Source of the DNA: Paenibacillus durus ATCC 35681
Lineage (GTDB): Bacteria; Bacillota; Bacilli; Paenibacillales; Paenibacillaceae
Length of the DNA stretch: 64,000 nt
Direction: 5' to 3'
Assembly (NCBI RefSeq): GCF_000993825.1
Contig: NZ_CP011114.1
Coordinates: 2,108,001-2,172,000, forward strand
Shown: positions 33,229 through 41,826 of the stretch, piece after piece
Layout of the letters: each line of letters starts with the position of its first letter
Numbering within the stretch: the stretch's first letter is position 1
Made by a program: the position numbers and the translations under genes
The notes under the pieces: model-generated
Databases searched by the model: none
Seen by the model: the letters and a program-made list of their open reading frames with translations, nothing else
What the model was told of the DNA's origin: nothing

Positions 33229-34200
33229 TTATATCGACGTTTCTCGATATGTCAACCCATTAATGTCAGTCCATTTGCTTAACACGTTGCTTACCAGCGA
33301 TGCCATCAATTGCTGAACAAGCATGGCTAAACAAACGGGGAGCGCCGCCGCTGCCGGCAGGAACGTAGTCGCTATTACCGCTCCTGCGCTTATGTTTCGC
33401 ATACCAACGGTATAAGTGAGCGCAATCGTGACCCCGGCTTCCTTCCTCCATCCCCATCGGCCTGTCGAATAGCCGAACAGGTAGGCGATGAGTGTCAGCA
33501 GAATTACTGTGGCGAGAATCCAGACAAGCTTCCATTCAAAATGAATGAAGAACGGAGCGACAAATGCCCCATTCAGCGCAACTACTCCGCCCAGCGCGAT
33601 CTTCGACAACGGGGCGAGACGGGGCCTCCATACCTGTTCAGCCTGTCCCTTGGACACATGATTGATGAACATTCCAAGCAGAGATGGGAACACGATCATG
33701 AGCAGGAGCTTCCATACCATGCCCAGCGCATCAATATGCACCTCTGAAGCGAACAGAAGAGACAGCATGCCTGGAACGACAAACGGAGCAAGGAGCGTAT
33801 CCAGCAGGATGACCGCAATCGTCAAAGTTACGTCTCCCCCTTTGTGCGCTACCCAGAATAGGGTTGTTACCCCTGTCGGAATGGCGGTTCCGAGCACCAG
33901 ACCGGTAATCGTCTCCATATCACCGCCAAAGAGTGTCATCCCTAGCAGCCACGCAACAAGCGGCATAACAAAATGCAGAAGAATCAGAGCGCAAATCATC
34001 GGGGCCGGTCTCCGGAACACCCGGACGAAATCTCTGGTGCTCGTCCCTAAACTTCCCGCCAGCGTCATAAAGGCGAACAACCAGGTGGATAAAAAACCGT
34101 ATGGCTTTAACCATACGGTGAACAGCATGCCGGCTATCAGACTTGTAGGGGTAATCCATGGCATGATTCGGTCAAACATCCGGTTCACGGTGGTCAACAT
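33229..34200 (-). CDS. Bile acid:sodium symporter family protein
   Basis: The 323-residue membrane protein has nine or ten hydrophobic helices and the BASS-like blocks: FMTLAGSLGTSTRDFVRVFR, TGLVLGTAIPTGVTTLFWVA and, late, TYTVGMRNISAGAVIATTFL. The family takes up sodium with organic anions; substrates in bacteria vary (pantoate, pyruvate-like acids, others). It is transcribed with the ArsR gene, whose operator overlaps its 3' end. The start at ATG 34200 has an acceptable but not strong site (AGGAACGAACCT). Confidence 0.85.
   Translation of the reverse strand: MLTTVNRMFDRIMPWITPTSLIAGMLFTVWLKPYGFLSTWLFAFMTLAGSLGTSTRDFVRVFRRPAPMICALILLHFVMPLVAWLLGMTLFGGDMETITGLVLGTAIPTGVTTLFWVAHKGGDVTLTIAVILLDTLLAPFVVPGMLSLLFASEVHIDALGMVWKLLLMIVFPSLLGMFINHVSKGQAEQVWRPRLAPLSKIALGGVVALNGAFVAPFFIHFEWKLVWILATVILLTLIAYLFGYSTGRWGWRKEAGVTIALTYTVGMRNISAGAVIATTFLPAAAALPVCLAMLVQQLMASLVSNVLSKWTDINGLTYRETSI
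33231..33250. promoter_or_regulatory. Palindrome in front of ArsR
   Basis: ATATCGACGTTTCTCGATAT: arms ATATCGA/TCGATAT. It overlaps the last codons of the symporter gene and the ArsR promoter region. Confidence 0.55.
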
Positions 34201-34440
34201 AGGTTCGTTCCTAGAGTATAAAAGAGTCCGGATAACGCCTTGGCTGACGATTTTTCTTGTGCTAATCCGATTTTCAATATTTGTAGCCTCCTACCCTTCC
34301 GCGAGCGGATCACCCGGCTTACATTTCTTTACTTATCCTAGTAATACATTCTCTCATAATTGTAATGATATTTTCAATCCGAGATTTGGAAATCATGAGA
34401 TATTAGATATCCAATTTTATGGAGCTGCGTGTAAACAAAA
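34201..34440. other. Gap upstream of the symporter gene
   Basis: No gene seen. Holds the symporter leader and an AT-rich stretch; no clear operator found. Confidence 0.4.
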
Positions 34441-34478
34441 GAACCTGCAAATCCGGGCTAACAGCGGATACTGCAGGG
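34441..34478 (-). terminator. Terminator of the nitroreductase gene
   Basis: CCTGCA.ATCCG...CGGAT.CTGCAGG-type hairpin followed by TTCTTTTGTTT on the minus strand. The gap between it and the gene (34479-34630) contains nothing recognisable. Confidence 0.65.
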
Positions 34479-34630
34479 TCTTCATATATATTCAGGAAAA
34501 AAACACCATTATCTAACAACTGGCATCCATAGGCATGGCAACACAGATGTAGGTATACATTTACAACCATACTTTGGATTTGGATGTAAAATAGAGCCCT
34601 ATTGTTTAGACCCTCATCAATTAGAAATTA

Positions 34631-35287
34631 CTAAGGCATTTCATTGAAGAAAGTTACATCATCGATTGGCAGCCTCACCGTCGGATGACCGGGCATCGCC
34701 GCCTTGCCGATGGCAATCAGCATAATCGGAACGTACCGGTCTGATATACCGAAAGCGTTCATGAACTTCTGTTTATCATAACCGGCCATCGGTACCGTAT
34801 CATAGCCTTTGGCGCGGGCAGCAAGCATGAGTTGCATCGATACCAGCCCGCTGTCGGTATGCACGATTTGTCGGATGGCCTCAGGCGGCATGCTCGAATA
34901 CATTCCGGTATAGCGTTCGATAAACGATTTTGCTGTATCCGCAGGCATAAGACCCGCATCGACAGCCAGGCCGTAAATCTTCTCGGCCATCCGGATGTTC
35001 TCCAGGTCTCCAAGGACGGCGATGACGGCAGAAGCCTCGATCACTTGTTGTTGATTGAATGCGATCGGAAGCAGCTTTTGCTTCAGCTCCGGAGAGTCGA
35101 TAACGAGAAACCGCCACGGCTGAAGGTTGGCGGCTGAGGGAGCCAGCGTGGCTTGCCGCAATATTTCGGTCAATTCCTCCCGTGAAATCTTAATCTCCGG
35201 ATCATAGCCACGAACTGACCGGCGTTCTTGAATAACATCGAAAAAAAGTTGTTGCCCCGGTGTTTGCGACGGTTGCGAAACGGACAT
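34631..35287 (-). CDS. Nitroreductase family protein
   Basis: The 218-residue FMN enzyme has VIQERRSVRGYDPEIKISRE at the start (FMN-binding Arg residues), TLAPSAANLQPWRFLVID, and AGYDKQKFMNAFGI with IMLIAIGKAA near the end. It reduces nitro groups, quinones or flavins with NAD(P)H; the natural substrate is unknown. ATG 35287 has AGGAGGAGAG. It is transcribed alone, ended by the hairpin at 34441-34478. Confidence 0.9.
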   Translation of the reverse strand: MSVSQPSQTPGQQLFFDVIQERRSVRGYDPEIKISREELTEILRQATLAPSAANLQPWRFLVIDSPELKQKLLPIAFNQQQVIEASAVIAVLGDLENIRMAEKIYGLAVDAGLMPADTAKSFIERYTGMYSSMPPEAIRQIVHTDSGLVSMQLMLAARAKGYDTVPMAGYDKQKFMNAFGISDRYVPIMLIAIGKAAMPGHPTVRLPIDDVTFFNEMP

Positions 35288-35519
35288 GGTCTCTCCTCCT
35301 CTTGGAACATGGGTATGTCAAATTAAAAGTCAAGTATATGTTATAACAAGCGGTCACAATCATCAATATAATTCTAGGACCTTGAATCGATATCCGTTAA
35401 GGATATCGCAGAGAAAGCTACTGTAAATAGAGCGACTTTTATTCGCATTTTACAGATTTAGTTAGAATCAAATATGATTTCTTCTTGTTCTTCAATGTTT
35501 TCTCCCTTTTCTAGAAAAA

Positions 35520-36570
35520 CTACTCCTTAATAAAAGTGAAGCCCCCATCAGGAATTCCTTCTTTATTCAGCTTTCTGAATACCAGATACGACTTGATGCT
35601 CCCGACATACCGATCACCGTTCAAATCCCCATTACCGACCTGGCGAAGACCCGTGCCATCGGGACGAACGGCGAAGAGACCACCGGTAACGGAATCATGG
35701 ATGGAATAAGCAGTAAAATACACCCAGCCGTGAACGATATCTACAGGCTCTGCCTCCCACTCTCTTAATTTACGTACAGTGTCCTTGCCTTTATTAAATA
35801 AATGAAGATAAGAGGTTTGAGTCTTTTCGTCATGTTCCGCATAAACAAAAGTGTCCGACTCAGCGTCCCCTATATAGTCAGAAAAGTATACCTGGTACGT
35901 GGACAGCTTCTCCGCTTCGTCTGCTTCAGTATTTTCATAAGAGTTCTCTTCTGTATTTGTGTACATCTCTCCTGTAGAAGGAAGGGGCTTTCGCTTAAGG
36001 ACAAAATCGCCGGACTCCTTATCCCACCCAAAAAAATATTGATAGCTTTTATCCTGGGCTTCCAGCACAATCGGACTAACTCTTGTCGCCTTCTTACCAT
36101 CTAACGACATCCGATATACCTTCGGGTCGACCGTCAGGCTGCTGGTGACATAATAAATACTTTGATTGCTGAGATAGAAATAATCAATATTCCCGATATG
36201 GGTCAACCTAGTTAATGCTTTGGAGGGCATGTCCAATCGATAGATATCCCCCTTCTGATTGGCGGATTGTTTCAAGACATAAATGCTTTTATAGTCCTCA
36301 TACAGGACATTGTCATAACTTCCTTTTAATACCGGATACGTCTTGGTTTTAGAGGGGCCAGCAACTGTTTTGTACAGACCGCCGTCCGACTTGGCCCAGA
36401 AAATGACCAGCGATTCAGCCGGCTCAGAGTATTTAATGGTATTTAATGGTTTTTAACTGGATTTTAAATTCCAGTGCCGGATCGGGCGTTGGAGCGGAGG
36501 AAGAAAATCCCGTCATTGTCAGCATGGCCAGAATAGCCGTAAACCATAAAAATTTTATTCTTATCCTCAT
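35520..36570 (-). pseudogene. Secreted beta-propeller-like protein, frameshifted by a 10-bp duplication
   Basis: ATG 36570 gives a signal peptide (MRIRIKFLWFTAILAMLTMT) and then LEFKIQLKTIKYH before a stop. Removing one of two tandem 10-bp units at 36431-36450 restores the frame as LKTIKYSEPAESLVIFWAKS and runs on into the 251-codon frame that ends at 35520. That part has repeated short strands (DIYRLDMPSKALTRLTHIGN, KVYRMSLDGKKATRV, GGLFAVRPDGTGLRQVGNGD), as in DUF5050 or propeller-like periplasmic proteins. The break could be reversible by slippage. Function unknown. The ATG has an AAAGGA site. Confidence 0.75.
36431..36450. repeat. 10-bp tandem duplication
   Basis: ATTTAATGGT occurs twice head to tail. 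One copy is needed for the open frame; the second shifts it. Confidence 0.9.
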
Positions 36571-36789
36571 TCTTCTATCCTTTCCCAATGACTAATTTTC
36601 TGATTACATCCTTCATTTGGACAACATTCTATACCGATTCGTGGTAGACTAGGAATATTCTCTTTCATAATGAAATACTTTTTCTAAACCGTCTATGACC
36701 TATTCACGTTCATCCCCCTCTCGTCCATTATGAGCAGAAATAATTTACATTACAAATTAAATAAGGAGATTTTTTTCTATAACTTCCGA

Positions 36790-37524
36790 TTACCATCTTC
36801 TGTTCTCCCATCCCCGCTGGCTCTCTTCTCGAAACCGCTGTACCCACTGCTCCGCAGCATCGTCTGCCAGTTTATCCAAGGCCGGCGGGGCTACGTTAAT
36901 GTTTTCCGCCTGTACATCCAAAAACTCCAACACCCTCTTAACCGTGCCTTCATAATCCTGAATAAAATCTTCGTAGACAATCGTCAGCGGTACGATACCG
37001 GACTCCGAGAAGAAGTCCTCGATTGCCGCTTCGCACATCGTGCTTTGGAGGAGCAGATATTGGATGGCATCGAAGTTATACTTATCCGAAATATCATGTT
37101 CCTGAGGCTGTTGTCCAAAGTTTCGATGCCATTCCCCTGTAACGATCGCACGCCACCACGAGACAGCCAATCTGACTTTGTTGCGGCGGGTCATATAAAT
37201 ATGCTTGGAGCAATTGGGGAAGGCGGCGCTCCATACCTCCGCCATTGTTGCATTCTGCGGGAGCTCGAACATCGTGCGGAATGCGTCAATCCATCTCTGT
37301 TCAAACCCCGTTTTTAGTCCGAATACGCCATTCGGCGTTGTTCCACTTTTCCATATTTGTTCCAGATCCTCACGCTTGAATGTGGCAGGATTATTGTGCT
37401 GAAAATGCAGCCATTCGCGGGGATCGCCCGCCACCCCTGTTGAGGCCAGCGCATGATTAAGCAGTGTACTTCCCGTCCGCTGCGAAAACCAGATTATATA
37501 GCTTAGTTTAGGCTGTGTCATCAA
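36790..37524 (-). CDS. Stf0-family sulfotransferase
   Basis: The 244-residue protein has the 5'-phosphosulfate loop WFSQRTGSTLLNHALAS, the following GDPREWLHF (Stf0 catalytic acid region), and the 3'-phosphate segment RRNKVRLAVSWWRA. The closest known model is trehalose 2-sulfotransferase Stf0 of mycobacteria. It uses PAPS to sulfate a sugar or other hydroxyl acceptor. It overlaps the stop of the APS kinase gene by 4 bp, so the donor-forming enzyme and the transferase are co-translated. The acceptor is unknown. Such a pair is unusual in Firmicutes, to my knowledge. Confidence 0.88.
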   Translation of the reverse strand: MMTQPKLSYIIWFSQRTGSTLLNHALASTGVAGDPREWLHFQHNNPATFKREDLEQIWKSGTTPNGVFGLKTGFEQRWIDAFRTMFELPQNATMAEVWSAAFPNCSKHIYMTRRNKVRLAVSWWRAIVTGEWHRNFGQQPQEHDISDKYNFDAIQYLLLQSTMCEAAIEDFFSESGIVPLTIVYEDFIQDYEGTVKRVLEFLDVQAENINVAPPALDKLADDAAEQWVQRFREESQRGWENRRW

Positions 37525-38138
37525 GCTTCCTCTCTTTCTGACTTAATATCGAACTTTCGGATAATAAACTCAACGAGTTGCTGCGTGCAGTTCTCGACGG
37601 ACGAGTGTTCCGTGTCTATAGTCAGCTCTGGCTGTATTGGCGCCTCATAAAGGGCATCAATTCCCGTAAAATGACGGATTTCACCCTTTCTGGCTTTCTG
37701 GTAAAGTCCTTTAGGGTCGCGCCTTTCACACACTTCGATAGAACACTTCACATAGACTTCCGCAAAATCCCTGGAATCAAAACGATGCCTAATCTTATCT
37801 CTAGCTTCTCTTGAAGGTGAGATCATCGGCACAAGAGCGACAAAACCGGCATTCAAGAACATGGCCGCCACTTCCGCAGCACGCCGCAAATTTTCCTCCC
37901 GGTCTTCTTCGGAAAACCCGAGGTCGCGATTTAAACCTGCTCGAAGCTGGTCACCATCCAACACAACGCATTTGAAGCCGCGTTTGAACAAGGCTTCCTC
38001 GACATATTGACTTAGCGTCGTTTTACCTGAACCGGACAACCCGGTGAACCATACGACTCCGCCCCGATGTCCGTTCATACGTTCAATAGCTTTTCTGCGA
38101 ATAGCTGATCCCTCCCCTTTTATGCTTCCGAGGATCAT
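37521..38138 (-). CDS. cysC: Adenylylsulfate (APS) kinase
   Basis: This enzyme phosphorylates APS to PAPS. Walker A WFTGLSGSGKTTLSQYVEE, APS-binding VLDGDQLRAGLNRDLGFS, EDREENLRRAAEVAAMF, then VALVPMISPSREARDKIR, all as in CysC. The start is unclear: ATG 38138 lacks a good site, while GGGGAGGG precedes an ATT codon (about 38102), and the family match begins near residue 20. A GTG at 38177 is also possible. It is coupled by a 4-bp overlap to the sulfotransferase gene, so PAPS is probably made for sulfation, not sulfate reduction. No ATP sulfurylase gene is nearby. Confidence 0.88.
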   Translation of the reverse strand: MILGSIKGEGSAIRRKAIERMNGHRGGVVWFTGLSGSGKTTLSQYVEEALFKRGFKCVVLDGDQLRAGLNRDLGFSEEDREENLRRAAEVAAMFLNAGFVALVPMISPSREARDKIRHRFDSRDFAEVYVKCSIEVCERRDPKGLYQKARKGEIRHFTGIDALYEAPIQPELTIDTEHSSVENCTQQLVEFIIRKFDIKSEREEA

Positions 38139-38196
38139 TCTAACAACTGGAAACGCTTGGATATATAGAGCAAACACTTAGGAATTATTCTCTACA

Positions 38197-38231
38197 TAAA
38201 AAAGCCACATCAGAAATGAATCCAATGTGAC
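38197..38231 (-). terminator. Terminator after the CD3324-like gene
   Basis: GTCACAT...ATGTGGC hairpin with TTTTTT on the minus strand. Confidence 0.8.
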
Positions 38232-38249
38232 TCGGGGATTAGGTATGAA

Positions 38250-38516
38250 TTATTTTAATTTCGAATAAACAATTTTCTTAATGCTTTCCAGCGAAAGAAA
38301 ATATTGCTCCGAAAGCTGATCCATCGTCACGCCTTCCGAGAATCTTTGGCGGATTTCAAGATTTCGCTCCTTGATATATTTTCGACTGCCGGATTTTACG
38401 CCCCATCCCTCTCGTACACCTTCAGGTTTAGGAACGTAAACCATGGCACCGCAAATGTATTTTTGTACTTCCTTTAGTAATTCCTCCGGTAAAATGTCAG
38501 CATTGACATATTTCAT
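38250..38516 (-). CDS. CD3324 family HTH protein
   Basis: ATG 38516 with AAGGAG gives 88 residues. The family start is MKYVNADILPEELLKEVQKY, then MVYVPKPEG, a basic SGSRKYIKERNLEIRQRFS helix and a C-terminal HTH-like MDQLSEQYFLSLESIKKIVY. It is probably a small DNA-binding protein; the family has no assigned role. Single gene, own terminator. Confidence 0.85.
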   Translation of the reverse strand: MKYVNADILPEELLKEVQKYICGAMVYVPKPEGVREGWGVKSGSRKYIKERNLEIRQRFSEGVTMDQLSEQYFLSLESIKKIVYSKLK

Positions 38517-38717
38517 GATCACTCTACTCCTTAAAATAAATTTCATTTCAAGGCAGCAAAGTCTCATTATAAACGGATTTCACCATTAAAGGATGTAAGG
38601 CGGTCTGCCATTATTCGCTCTATACAAACAACCGCCGTTGTTCATAATGTAGACTTTGCATAGAGCGCATTCTCTACTTGGTCATCATACATGGCTTGTC
38701 GTCACCCCCCGACTGTT

Positions 38718-39059
38718 TTAGTAAACCAACCAAATCCGTCCATTCTCATAGATCTGAACATCCTGAGAAGAATGTATGAAGTCCGATCCGCTCGCATAGC
38801 CGGTCTCTTTCATCTTCCGCCTGCCCTCTTCCCAGCCGGGGCGGTCATGGACAATGGTATAACAATATACGATTTGATCGTCGTCTTCGTCTTCTTGCGC
38901 TCCCAGGTATACCAAATCTTCACCAAACAGCGATTTCAGATATTCCCTGGCCTCCGCATGCGTGTGAAATCTCGGAAGAGCCTCTTCGAATTGCCGGGAC
39001 AGCATCTTCCGTTTGCCGGAAAAAGTATAATAGCGGTCCAACTCCTCTTTATTAATCAC
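38718..39059 (-). CDS. Small unknown protein
   Basis: GTG 39059 preceded by AAGGAGG (eight bases) gives 113 residues: VINKEELDRYYTFSGKRKML, FHTHAEAREYLKSLFGED, LGAQEDEDDDQIVYCYTIVH, DVQIYENGRIWLVY. It is soluble and charged, with no signal. I do not recognise the family, though it looks like the many small SMI1/KNR4-like or unknown proteins of Paenibacillus. A TTG at 39080 would start before the site and is less likely. Confidence 0.7.
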   Translation of the reverse strand: MINKEELDRYYTFSGKRKMLSRQFEEALPRFHTHAEAREYLKSLFGEDLVYLGAQEDEDDDQIVYCYTIVHDRPGWEEGRRKMKETGYASGSDFIHSSQDVQIYENGRIWLVY

Positions 39060-39143
39060 ATCATTCGCCTCCTTTACCAAGTATGGTTTTTAACAAAATA
39101 TCACTTGGCGCTGCGGCGCGCAATCCATCATCCCAAAATGTCG

Positions 39144-39309
39144 TTACAGTTCAATTATCTTTGTGGCAATATTGTTGCAAAATTCCCTGTCATGCTCCAC
39201 AAAAAGAAGGGTTGGCGAATGTTCAAGCAGCAGCTCCTCAATTTGCATGCGGGAGATCACATCAATGAAATTCAGCGGTTCGTCCCAAATATGCAAATGA
39301 AAACTTTCA
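39144..39309 (-). pseudogene. ABC-F ATPase, C-terminal fragment
   Basis: The minus strand encodes HLHIWDEPLNFIDVISRMQI, EELLLEHSPTLLFVEHDREF and CNNIATKIIEL, then a stop. This is the second Walker B, switch His and end of an Lsa/Vga/Msr-type ribosome-protection ATPase. The other ~450 residues are absent. Confidence 0.8.
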
Positions 39310-39310
39310 G

Positions 39311-39367
39311 AAAAGAAGAAGATCGCCCTACCCGGCCACCTTGGCCAGGTAATTGGCGATCTTCTTC
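39311..39367 (-). terminator. Terminator after the iron-uptake lipoprotein gene
   Basis: GAAGAAGATCGCC...GGCGATCTTCTTC with an inner ACCTGGCC/GGCCGGGT hairpin, followed by TTTTCT on the minus strand. Confidence 0.8.
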
Positions 39368-39410
39368 ACGCTAACGCGGTGAATAGAACGTAGAATCTAA
39401 TTGAAATCAT

Positions 39411-40130
39411 TTAATTAATATGTTGTACCAGTTCGCTCAAAGCTTTTGTCAACTGATCATTAAGTTGAGCCAAGACCTGTTTATCGATTGGACTCTTTTG
39501 CGAACCGGCAACTTCCGGATTCAGACTCTCTTCAATCTCTTCATAAAGCTCGGTACTGTGCGGCGGTACGCCATCTTCAAACGTTTTCCAGGTATCTTCT
39601 AATGTTTGGGCAAGTTCTTTCACTTTAGCATCATTGCCTGCCGCTATTTCGTTTTTAATTTGTTCGGTAGTCGTAAGCATTTGGTTTGCACCGGCTTTGA
39701 CCTCTTCTGCAGGAATCAGCTTGGCGGAAAGTTCAGACAGCGTTTGAATAAGTTGTTCATCAATTTTCAACACCGCCTCTTTATCAATCGTCGCTGCTTT
39801 TGTTGCTGCAACAGCCGGGTTTAGACTTTTCTCGATTTGATCATAAAGATCCGGGTATTTCGGTTTTACCCCATCCTCAAATGTGGCCCATACTTCTTCA
39901 AGCTCAGGTCCTACTTCTTTTATTTTCGCTTGATCGCCGGTATCAGCAGCCTCTTTCAATTGTTTTGCAGTCGACAGCAGTTTCGCCGTTCCATCTTTCA
40001 CCGATACCTCTGTTGTTGATTTTTCTTGTGCCGAAGAGGCTTCTTCCACGTTCGATTTTGTGCCGCAGGCGGAGAGAATAGTAGCGCATACAGTTAATAC
40101 AACAACGGAAAACACAACTTGCTTCTTCAT
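39411..40130 (-). CDS. Lipoprotein with two EfeO/FTR1-like helical repeats
   Basis: The 239-residue protein has a lipobox ILSAC (Cys22) and a linker to about residue 47. Two repeats follow, about 50-137 and 149-238, each with L.E.W.TFEDGV...LY..IE.SLNP: ELEEVWATFEDGVKPKYPDL and TLEDTWKTFEDGVPPHSTEL. Similar repeats are in the extracellular N-part of the FTR1 permease encoded 22 bp upstream. It is probably the outer iron-binding partner of that permease. The acidic ExxW...E pattern is a candidate metal site. A piece of a near-copy of its 3' end is at 58861-58970. Fur control is shared with the permease. Confidence 0.85.
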   Translation of the reverse strand: MKKQVVFSVVVLTVCATILSACGTKSNVEEASSAQEKSTTEVSVKDGTAKLLSTAKQLKEAADTGDQAKIKEVGPELEEVWATFEDGVKPKYPDLYDQIEKSLNPAVAATKAATIDKEAVLKIDEQLIQTLSELSAKLIPAEEVKAGANQMLTTTEQIKNEIAAGNDAKVKELAQTLEDTWKTFEDGVPPHSTELYEEIEESLNPEVAGSQKSPIDKQVLAQLNDQLTKALSELVQHIN

Positions 40131-40152
40131 TTTTACGACCCCCAGATATTAT

Positions 40153-41610
40153 TTAAGTATTGGATGTACGAGTGTTAATCTTGCTCCATACAACTACAGA
40201 GATGGCCACGACAATGATCAGGATTTGAGGGATTGCGCTCTCCCAGGAAGGGTAGAATGCAAGGAGCTTAATGCTAGGAAGCACCGAACTATTTGTCGTG
40301 GGGATCACACCCGCTAGTTGCAGACTATTGACGCCAAGACCGGCAAACTTTATGCAGAGATAAAGAACGATTAAACTTGAAACAAGGAAGAATGGCCGGA
40401 TTGGAAGCTTTGCACCGATATACAGCATGATAAAGGCGACTACGCCGAGGACACCGAATCCAACTAATATCCCGAGTAAAAGCTGCTGCGCGCTGATTTG
40501 ATTAGCCATACCAATAATGAATAGAACCGTCTCGGTTCCCTCGCGGAACACCGCTAGAAAGGTCAGGATACCAAGAGATACAACATTACCGGTGCTTAAC
40601 GCCGTTTGTGTTTTTTCCTGGATATACGAATTCCACTGCTTTAAATTTGATTTGCTATGCAGCCAGTAGCTCATATAAAGCAGCATTACAGCCGCAAACA
40701 GACCGGTCCACCCTCCAATCAGGAAGTTGTTATTTCCAAATGCCCCTGAAGAAAATACATATTTCACAATAACGGCAAGCGCCGCACTGACAATAAGCCC
40801 AGATATAACGCCAACCCAAATCCATAACTTGCCCTTTTGATCGTTCGATTTTTTTACATAGGCAAGAAGAGCACCGACCACAAGTAGAGCCTCCAGCCCC
40901 TCACGGATTGGAATCATTGCCGCATCCCAAAGTGTATACGTTGATTTTTGTGCGAGCGGGGTAAGGTATGTAATCATTCCGGTCAAAAGGCTTGATGCAT
41001 CATCATACTTATGATCTGTAATCATTGCGTTTGCGATAACCATATCACGCTCTGTATTACTGTAAACCGTTGAAGACTGGGAGACCACGTTCCCCTCCAC
41101 ACTGAGCCAACTCTCCCGTACCTTGCTAATCAAGCTAAGCGATGAAACTTGGTCTTGCTGTTGAACAGCATTTTTAGTTTGCTCCAGCAGGCTTACGAAC
41201 CCGGAAAGCGTGATATCCGCTTCCTTTACATTTTCCACATTTGCATATTGACCGTTTGTGTACTTGTCGAGCACTTGCTGCAGGCTCACCAGCGCCGTGA
41301 TGGCTTCATCTTGTTTATTTACCAACAGCGCATATTCAACTTGACCCATTTGAGTCTCAATGTCCTTGTAGGCGGCCAGGGAGTCTGATTTAACACTATC
41401 CTCTTCGTCCACCCATTGATCGTGAAATTGCTCGTAGGCTGGCTTCGCTTTGTCTAGATTCTGTTTGGCTAAATCTATCGCTTGAGTAATTTTAATTACG
41501 GCTTGCTTCATATTCTCCACACCTTGACTCGCAGCAGCCGCTTGCTTTGGCAGGAATACCAAGACAATTAAAAGCGGAATTAACAACGTTGTTATTCTTA
41601 ATTTAGGCAT
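40153..41610 (-). CDS. FTR1 family iron permease
   Basis: The 485-residue protein has a signal peptide (to about 27), an extracellular helical region (28-220) with two W..E..V repeats near 66 and 168 similar to the downstream lipoprotein, and seven C-terminal membrane helices. The two iron-transport motifs are IPIREGLEALLVVG (236-240) and FLAVFREGTETVLFIIG (356-360), as in EfeU/Ftr1, which take up oxidised ferrous iron. Fur-like boxes are in the promoter. ATG 41610 has AAAGGAGG. EfeB (the peroxidase) is not present here, so the system is EfeU plus an EfeO-like lipoprotein. Confidence 0.92.
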   Translation of the reverse strand: MPKLRITTLLIPLLIVLVFLPKQAAAASQGVENMKQAVIKITQAIDLAKQNLDKAKPAYEQFHDQWVDEEDSVKSDSLAAYKDIETQMGQVEYALLVNKQDEAITALVSLQQVLDKYTNGQYANVENVKEADITLSGFVSLLEQTKNAVQQQDQVSSLSLISKVRESWLSVEGNVVSQSSTVYSNTERDMVIANAMITDHKYDDASSLLTGMITYLTPLAQKSTYTLWDAAMIPIREGLEALLVVGALLAYVKKSNDQKGKLWIWVGVISGLIVSAALAVIVKYVFSSGAFGNNNFLIGGWTGLFAAVMLLYMSYWLHSKSNLKQWNSYIQEKTQTALSTGNVVSLGILTFLAVFREGTETVLFIIGMANQISAQQLLLGILVGFGVLGVVAFIMLYIGAKLPIRPFFLVSSLIVLYLCIKFAGLGVNSLQLAGVIPTTNSSVLPSIKLLAFYPSWESAIPQILIIVVAISVVVWSKINTRTSNT

Positions 41611-41640
41611 AGGTTAGCCTCCTTTCATTAATATTTTCAT

Positions 41641-41702
41641 ATTGAGAATGATTATTATTACCAATCTCGCTTTAGTTTACTTGAGAATGTTTCTCAGGTC
41701 AA
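41641..41702 (-). promoter_or_regulatory. Iron-permease promoter with two Fur-like boxes
   Basis: Minus-strand TTGACC (41697-41702) and TAAACT (41674-41679) are 17 bp apart; the spacer holds TGAGAAACATTCTCA. A second box, TTGAGAATGATTATTATTA on the plus strand (from 41642), lies downstream. Both resemble the Fur consensus. Confidence 0.7.
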
Positions 41703-41762
41703 TCCCTATTGAGATAAATATTGTCCTCTAGTCTCGTCTCATACGTACATGGTCTCCAAGAT

Positions 41763-41805
41763 AAAAAAGGACAGGAACTACCCGCTTTGGAGTAGCTTCC
41801 TGTCC
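41763..41805 (-). terminator. Terminator of the prenyl synthase gene
   Basis: GGACAGGAA.TAC...GTA..TTCCTGTCC hairpin with T-run on the minus strand. Confidence 0.85.
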
Positions 41806-41826
41806 AGCTTCATCTATTATTTGATT

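Noticed and set aside
33662..34516. 284-codon plus-strand frame
   Set aside because: Mostly antisense to the symporter gene; basic and low-complexity product.
38609..38667. Inverted repeat CGCTCTAT/ATAGAGCG with a 36-bp gap
   Set aside because: Short arms and a wide gap; could be chance, and no gene starts at a fitting distance.
39083..39268. Plus-strand 61-codon frame
   Set aside because: The minus strand carries a recognisable ABC-F end; the plus frame is its shadow.
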